From an uncultured Eubacteriales bacterium (lineage in GTDB: Bacteria; Bacillota_A; Clostridia; Oscillospirales; Oscillospiraceae): a DNA stretch of 18,803 nucleotides. The stretch is taken from contig CATIYU010000157.1 in the NCBI GenBank assembly GCA_949739085.1, positions 1 to 18,803 on the forward strand. Direction: 5' to 3'. Positions 16,387-18,803 of this stretch are shown one piece after another. Every line of letters begins with the position of its first letter. Positions within the stretch are counted from its first letter, which is position 1. The notes under the pieces are model-generated. The model worked only from the letters and a program-made list of their open reading frames with translations, was not told where the DNA came from and made no database searches. The position numbers and the translations under genes were made by a program.

Positions 16387-16431
16387 CCGGCAGGGACAGC
16401 GTCCCTGCCGGAGCTTGAGGCGGAGCCTCAA
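16387..16431 (+). repeat. Two tandem hairpins between yedE and tusA
   Basis: The first has a perfect 11-bp stem (16387-16397 with 16401-16411, loop AGC). The second has a 7-bp stem, TTGAGGC / GCCTCAA (16415-16431, loop GGA), followed after four bases by ATTTTG. They fill most of the 104-bp gap to tusA. The second could cause partial termination, or the pair could protect mRNA ends. Confidence 0.65.
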
Positions 16432-16469
16432 TGGCATTTTGTCCATAAAACAAAAAGGAGATGACATTT

Positions 16470-16673
16470 ATGGTAGACGCACGCGGATATTCCTGTCCCA
16501 CCCCGGTGGTTATGGTGCAGAAGGCCGTCAAGAACGGCGCCCCCGCTAAGCTGGAGGTGGCGGTGGACAACCAATGCTCTGTGGAGAACGTGACCCGCTT
16601 TGCCCAAAACGCGGGCTATAAGGTGCAGGTCACTGCGTTCGAGGGCGACTTCAAGCTGATCCTGACCAAGTGA
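16470..16673 (+). CDS. TusA/SirA-family sulfur (selenium) carrier protein
   Basis: A 67-residue protein of the TusA fold, starting MVDARGYSCPTP with the CPxP motif; C9 is the persulfide- or perselenide-carrying cysteine of the family. The length is that of a stand-alone TusA; it lacks the second DsrE-like domain of YedF fusions. ATG 16470 is chosen because AAAAAGGAG ends 9 bases before it. The earlier in-frame ATG at 16461 directly abuts that ribosome site. It follows yedE and overlaps the DUF3343 gene by one base, so it likely accepts the chalcogen moved by YedE or released by the nearby desulfurase-like enzyme. Confidence 0.9.
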   Translation: MVDARGYSCPTPVVMVQKAVKNGAPAKLEVAVDNQCSVENVTRFAQNAGYKVQVTAFEGDFKLILTK

Positions 16674-16918
16674 TGGAGCAGTATGTAGCCACGTTCCACA
16701 CCCATCTGGCAGCTCTGCGCAGCTGCAACGCGCTGAAAAAGGCCGGGCTTGAGGAGGCCCGGCTGGCCCCGGTCCCCCGGCGGCTGAGCTCCTCCTGCGG
16801 CACCTGCGTCTTTTACGAGGGCGCGGAGCCCATGCTCTCCTGCATGGACGCCGACATGGAGGCGGTCTACCGCCGGGAGGAGGGAGCGTTCTCCCTGGTG
16901 TGCCAGGGGGAGCCGTAA
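16673..16918 (+). CDS. DUF3343-family putative Se/S carrier protein
   Basis: An 81-residue protein. It begins MEQYVATFHTHLAALRSCNALKKAGL, then LAPVPRRLSSSCGTCVFY with a CGxC pair (C42, C45), matching the pattern I associate with DUF3343 proteins, which co-occur with selenium genes and are proposed carriers. Function is not established. The ATG at 16673 shares its A with the tusA stop (TGATG) and has no strong ribosome site of its own, so translation is probably coupled. A GTG at 16670 is the alternative start. A strong terminator follows. Confidence 0.82.
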   Translation: MEQYVATFHTHLAALRSCNALKKAGLEEARLAPVPRRLSSSCGTCVFYEGAEPMLSCMDADMEAVYRREEGAFSLVCQGEP

Positions 16919-16940
16919 GTGGAGAAGATGATACGATAGA

Positions 16941-16977
16941 GGGCGCTGTGCCGTATGGCACAGCGCCCCCGCTTTTT
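16941..16977 (+). terminator. Rho-independent terminator of the yedE unit
   Basis: A perfect 12-bp stem, GGGCGCTGTGCC with its complement (16941-16952 and 16957-16968), loop GTAT, is followed by CCGCTTTTTGCTT. It lies 22 bases after the DUF3343 stop, between that gene and a convergent gene ending at 16991. Confidence 0.9.
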
Positions 16978-16990
16978 GCTTCCCGGCTGT

Positions 16991-17569
16991 TCAGAGTCCC
17001 TCCTGGACCCACTCCGCCCGCAGCAGCCACAGTCCCGCCTGTACGCCGCCTACGCCGGAATCGTCCCCGGCCAGCAGCGCCCGGTGGTGGCGCAGCAGGC
17101 GGGGCCAGCTGCCCAGAATCCGCTGGCGCAGGTCCGGATGGAAGCTGGTGAGCATCACGCCGCTCTCGTCCAGGCCCCGCAGGGCCAGTTCCCGGCGGAA
17201 CGCCCTCTCCTCCGCTTCTGTCCCGCCCAGGTACTTCATGCAGAGCAGCTTGTTCCAGTCGTACAGGTCAAAGAGCACCGCCTGATCCGCCGGGACAAGG
17301 AGCTTCAGCACATTCCCGCCGCTGGTATCCAGACTGTACAGGTCCCGGAAGGCCCAGTAGGGCAGCTCCGCCTCCGGCGGCCGGGGGACGAGCTCCGCCG
17401 CCGCCTCCACGAACCAGTTGTAGGCGGTAAGGAACACTCCGGCGCTCTCGCCGTACTTCCGGGCCACATATTCCCGCCGGGAGTAGCAGACCCCGTCTCG
17501 GCGGAGGACGGACAATACCGTCTCCGACTGGGCGGTGTAGAGGGTCAGCGAACCGCGCACTGTATCCAT
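16991..17569 (-). CDS. DUF3841-like protein, second tandem copy
   Basis: A 192-residue soluble protein. It resembles the gene just upstream throughout: an N-terminal strand (LTLYTAQSETVLSVLRRDGVCYSRREYV), a middle W/Y-rich segment (LPYWAFRDL), then a D-x-x-x-W-N motif (DLYDWNKLLCMKYLGG) and a basic C-terminus (LRQRILGSWPRLL). The layout suggests the DUF3841 family, whose function is unknown. ATG 17569 is preferred over the TTG at 17587; GGGAGG lies 10 bases upstream. It overlaps its paralogue by 25 bases and so is cotranscribed with it. No catalytic motif is evident. Confidence 0.7.
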   Translation of the reverse strand: MDTVRGSLTLYTAQSETVLSVLRRDGVCYSRREYVARKYGESAGVFLTAYNWFVEAAAELVPRPPEAELPYWAFRDLYSLDTSGGNVLKLLVPADQAVLFDLYDWNKLLCMKYLGGTEAEERAFRRELALRGLDESGVMLTSFHPDLRQRILGSWPRLLRHHRALLAGDDSGVGGVQAGLWLLRAEWVQEGL

Positions 17570-18093
17570 TCCTTCCGCACCTCCCAAATGGTCCCGTAGG
17601 CCGCCTCGCTGCCTAAAATAATGGTTTCGTCAAAGAGCCGGTCCCAGCTGGCGGTAATCTCCCGCTTGATCTGGGGGTAGAATTGGGTTAGATACGCCTT
17701 GGCGTCGCTGACGCCGTAGTCCTCCAGGAGCTGGCGGTGCCGCCGGGCATCCTGCGGGTCCTGGGGGATGTAGGAGTAGTTGAGCATGGCCCCCCACTTT
17801 TCAATGTTTATGGAGGTAATGCGCTCCCGTGGGAGACGCAGCTCCAGAATAGCGGTTCCCGGGCTGGGCAGCATTGCCGCCTCGCTGGTGTAGGACACCC
17901 AGACAGGGTACTCCGCATCCGCCGGGCGGCCGGGGAGGCGGGCGGCCAGCCAGTCGTAGACCTCCTGCACCAGGGGGGCGCACTCCTGCAAATCCAGGCC
18001 CACATAGGCCCGCTTGGCGGCGTACCGCCCGGTGCGCTCCAGCGTATCCAGCACGCTGATGTGCTGCTTGGTCCATACGGTGATCTCGTCCAC
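17545..18093 (-). CDS. DUF3841-like protein, first tandem copy
   Basis: A 182-residue soluble protein. It opens ITVWTKQHISVLDTLERTGRYAAKRAYV, has a middle PVWVSYTS segment, INIEKWGAMLNYSYIPQDP, and ends with a basic helix (IKREITASWDRLFDE). These features recall DUF3841 proteins; role unknown. The start is GTG, with GAGGAGG 7 bases before it. It lies 16 bases after the 97-residue gene and overlaps its own paralogue, so the three form one unit downstream of grdD. Tandem duplication followed by divergence is the simplest origin of the pair. Confidence 0.72.
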   Translation of the reverse strand: MDEITVWTKQHISVLDTLERTGRYAAKRAYVGLDLQECAPLVQEVYDWLAARLPGRPADAEYPVWVSYTSEAAMLPSPGTAILELRLPRERITSINIEKWGAMLNYSYIPQDPQDARRHRQLLEDYGVSDAKAYLTQFYPQIKREITASWDRLFDETIILGSEAAYGTIWEVRKEWIQCAVR

Positions 18094-18109
18094 ACTGCCG
18101 CCTCCTCTC

Positions 18110-18403
18110 TTACCCCAGGCGGACCTCCTGGGCCTCCTCTGGCAGGAAGCAGCCCTTCATGTCGTATTTGTTGTACCCACTGTAGTCGGAGAGGGCCCGG
18201 CCCTCCAGAAAATAGCTGCGGATAAACCGCTTGCCGTCCACGCAGGTCCAGTTCTCCTGGTCCCAGGAGAGATAGCCGTCCTCATCGGTGCGCTTCTGGG
18301 CGAAGACCAGGTCCACCTGGCGGTTGTGGTTGGCCACCAGGTCGATGAGCTGCTCTGCGGTCAGGTCCAGTTCCGTCTTGTTGACGGTGTCAATTACTCT
18401 CAT
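18110..18403 (-). CDS. Small protein of unknown function downstream of grdD
   Basis: A 97-residue soluble acidic protein (MRVIDTVNKTELDLTAEQLI at its start) with a cluster of aromatic residues (DGYLSWDQENWTCVDGKRFIRSYF) in the middle. I do not recognise a family. It starts 13 bases after the grdD stop; the purine run AAGGGGG that overlaps that stop is the only ribosome site, so coupling to grdD translation is plausible. It is followed after 16 bases by the first DUF3841-like gene. Reading-frame length, composition and tight packing support it as real. Confidence 0.65.
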   Translation of the reverse strand: MRVIDTVNKTELDLTAEQLIDLVANHNRQVDLVFAQKRTDEDGYLSWDQENWTCVDGKRFIRSYFLEGRALSDYSGYNKYDMKGCFLPEEAQEVRLG

Positions 18404-18416
18404 CCCGGCAGCCCCC

Positions 18417-18803
18417 TTAAGAGATATAGCCTGCGGCCTTAAGGATCTCCTGGGCTTTGGCCAGGTTGGCCTCGCTCATCATCACCAGGGGACCGGTGCA
18501 GCCCATGCCGGTCTCGGCGTAGATGCCGGCCTTCCACAGGGCCTTGGCGGCGTCCTCCAGGTCCATGACCTCAATGCCGGGGATGCTGGCGGTGCAGGGC
18601 TCGGCGGGGGGAGCTTTCACGTCCTCGTCCTCTATGGCGGCGCCCTTGGCAGCGGCCTTGCGGGCCTCCAGGAGCTTGCTGAGCCCCGCCCGCTCGGCGG
18701 CGGCGAACTCCTTCTCCGCAATGGCGAAGACCTTGCCCTTCACCAGCTGCGCCGCGAACTCCAGGGCGTTGGCCACCAGAGGCGCGCCGCTGGCACGGGA
18801 CAC
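18417..18803 (-). CDS. grdD: Glycine reductase component C subunit alpha (GrdD), C-terminal part
   Basis: The last 128 residues of a protein cut by the window edge; the GTG at the edge is probably an internal valine. The end reads GIYAETGMGCTGPLVMMSEA then a helix and AAGYIS. The cysteine in GMGCTGP lies 27 residues from the end, which fits the catalytic Cys359 of Eubacterium acidaminophilum GrdD, as I recall it. That residue takes part in the last step that releases acetyl phosphate from the acetyl-enzyme in glycine, sarcosine and betaine reductases. A Lys/Ala/Glu-rich helical stretch precedes it. Three small genes follow in the same direction. The identification rests on this C-terminal motif only; grdC and the selenoprotein grdA would lie outside the window. 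Confidence 0.72.
   Translation of the reverse strand: MSRASGAPLVANALEFAAQLVKGKVFAIAEKEFAAAERAGLSKLLEARKAAAKGAAIEDEDVKAPPAEPCTASIPGIEVMDLEDAAKALWKAGIYAETGMGCTGPLVMMSEANLAKAQEILKAAGYIS

Overview
The window is GC-rich, tightly packed bacterial DNA with strong Shine-Dalgarno sites (GGAGG type) and sigma-70-like promoters. Lipoprotein lipoboxes, a probable glycine reductase subunit (GrdD) at the right edge and a YedE/TusA/DUF3343 selenium-type cluster suggest an anaerobic, amino-acid-fermenting Clostridia member, probably of the Oscillospiraceae (Flavonifractor/Intestinimonas-like). The taxon is an inference; no rRNA or marker gene is present.

Layout. (1) 1-157: 3' end of an unrecognised + strand gene, then a hairpin terminator. 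(2) 227-2160, minus strand: a radical SAM protein followed by a gamma-carbonic-anhydrase-like hexapeptide protein with its own promoter. (3) 2357-2797, plus strand: an AT-richer Nudix hydrolase, divergent from the radical SAM gene; a long inverted repeat lies between the two promoters. (4) 2881-12466, minus strand: one long operon reading oppA-oppB-oppC-oppD-oppF-tldD-pmbA/tldE-transglutaminase-like lipoprotein. Junctions overlap or are very short, except for an oppA/oppB gap holding a strong hairpin. (5) 12467-12813: the oppA promoter and a leader of about 210 nt with two abutting 24-bp perfect palindromes. (6) 12814-13680, minus strand: an RpiR/MurR-family regulator with its own promoter and terminator, the obvious candidate to control the peptide operon. 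(7) 13806-16918: a class V aminotransferase / cysteine desulfurase-like gene (minus) divergent from yedE-tusA-DUF3343 (plus), a probable selenium/sulfur handling module closed by a strong terminator. (8) 16991-18803, minus strand: the 3' end of grdD, then a 97-residue unknown protein and two tandem paralogous DUF3841-like proteins.

How the genes may work together. The operon reads as a peptide-scavenging line: a lipoprotein binds peptides, an ABC transporter imports them, and the TldD/TldE protease cleaves them; the terminal surface transglutaminase-like lipoprotein has an unknown role. Amino acids released, glycine included, could feed Stickland fermentation through glycine reductase, a selenoenzyme system that the selenium-type module would support. 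This link is inferred from gene neighbourhood only.
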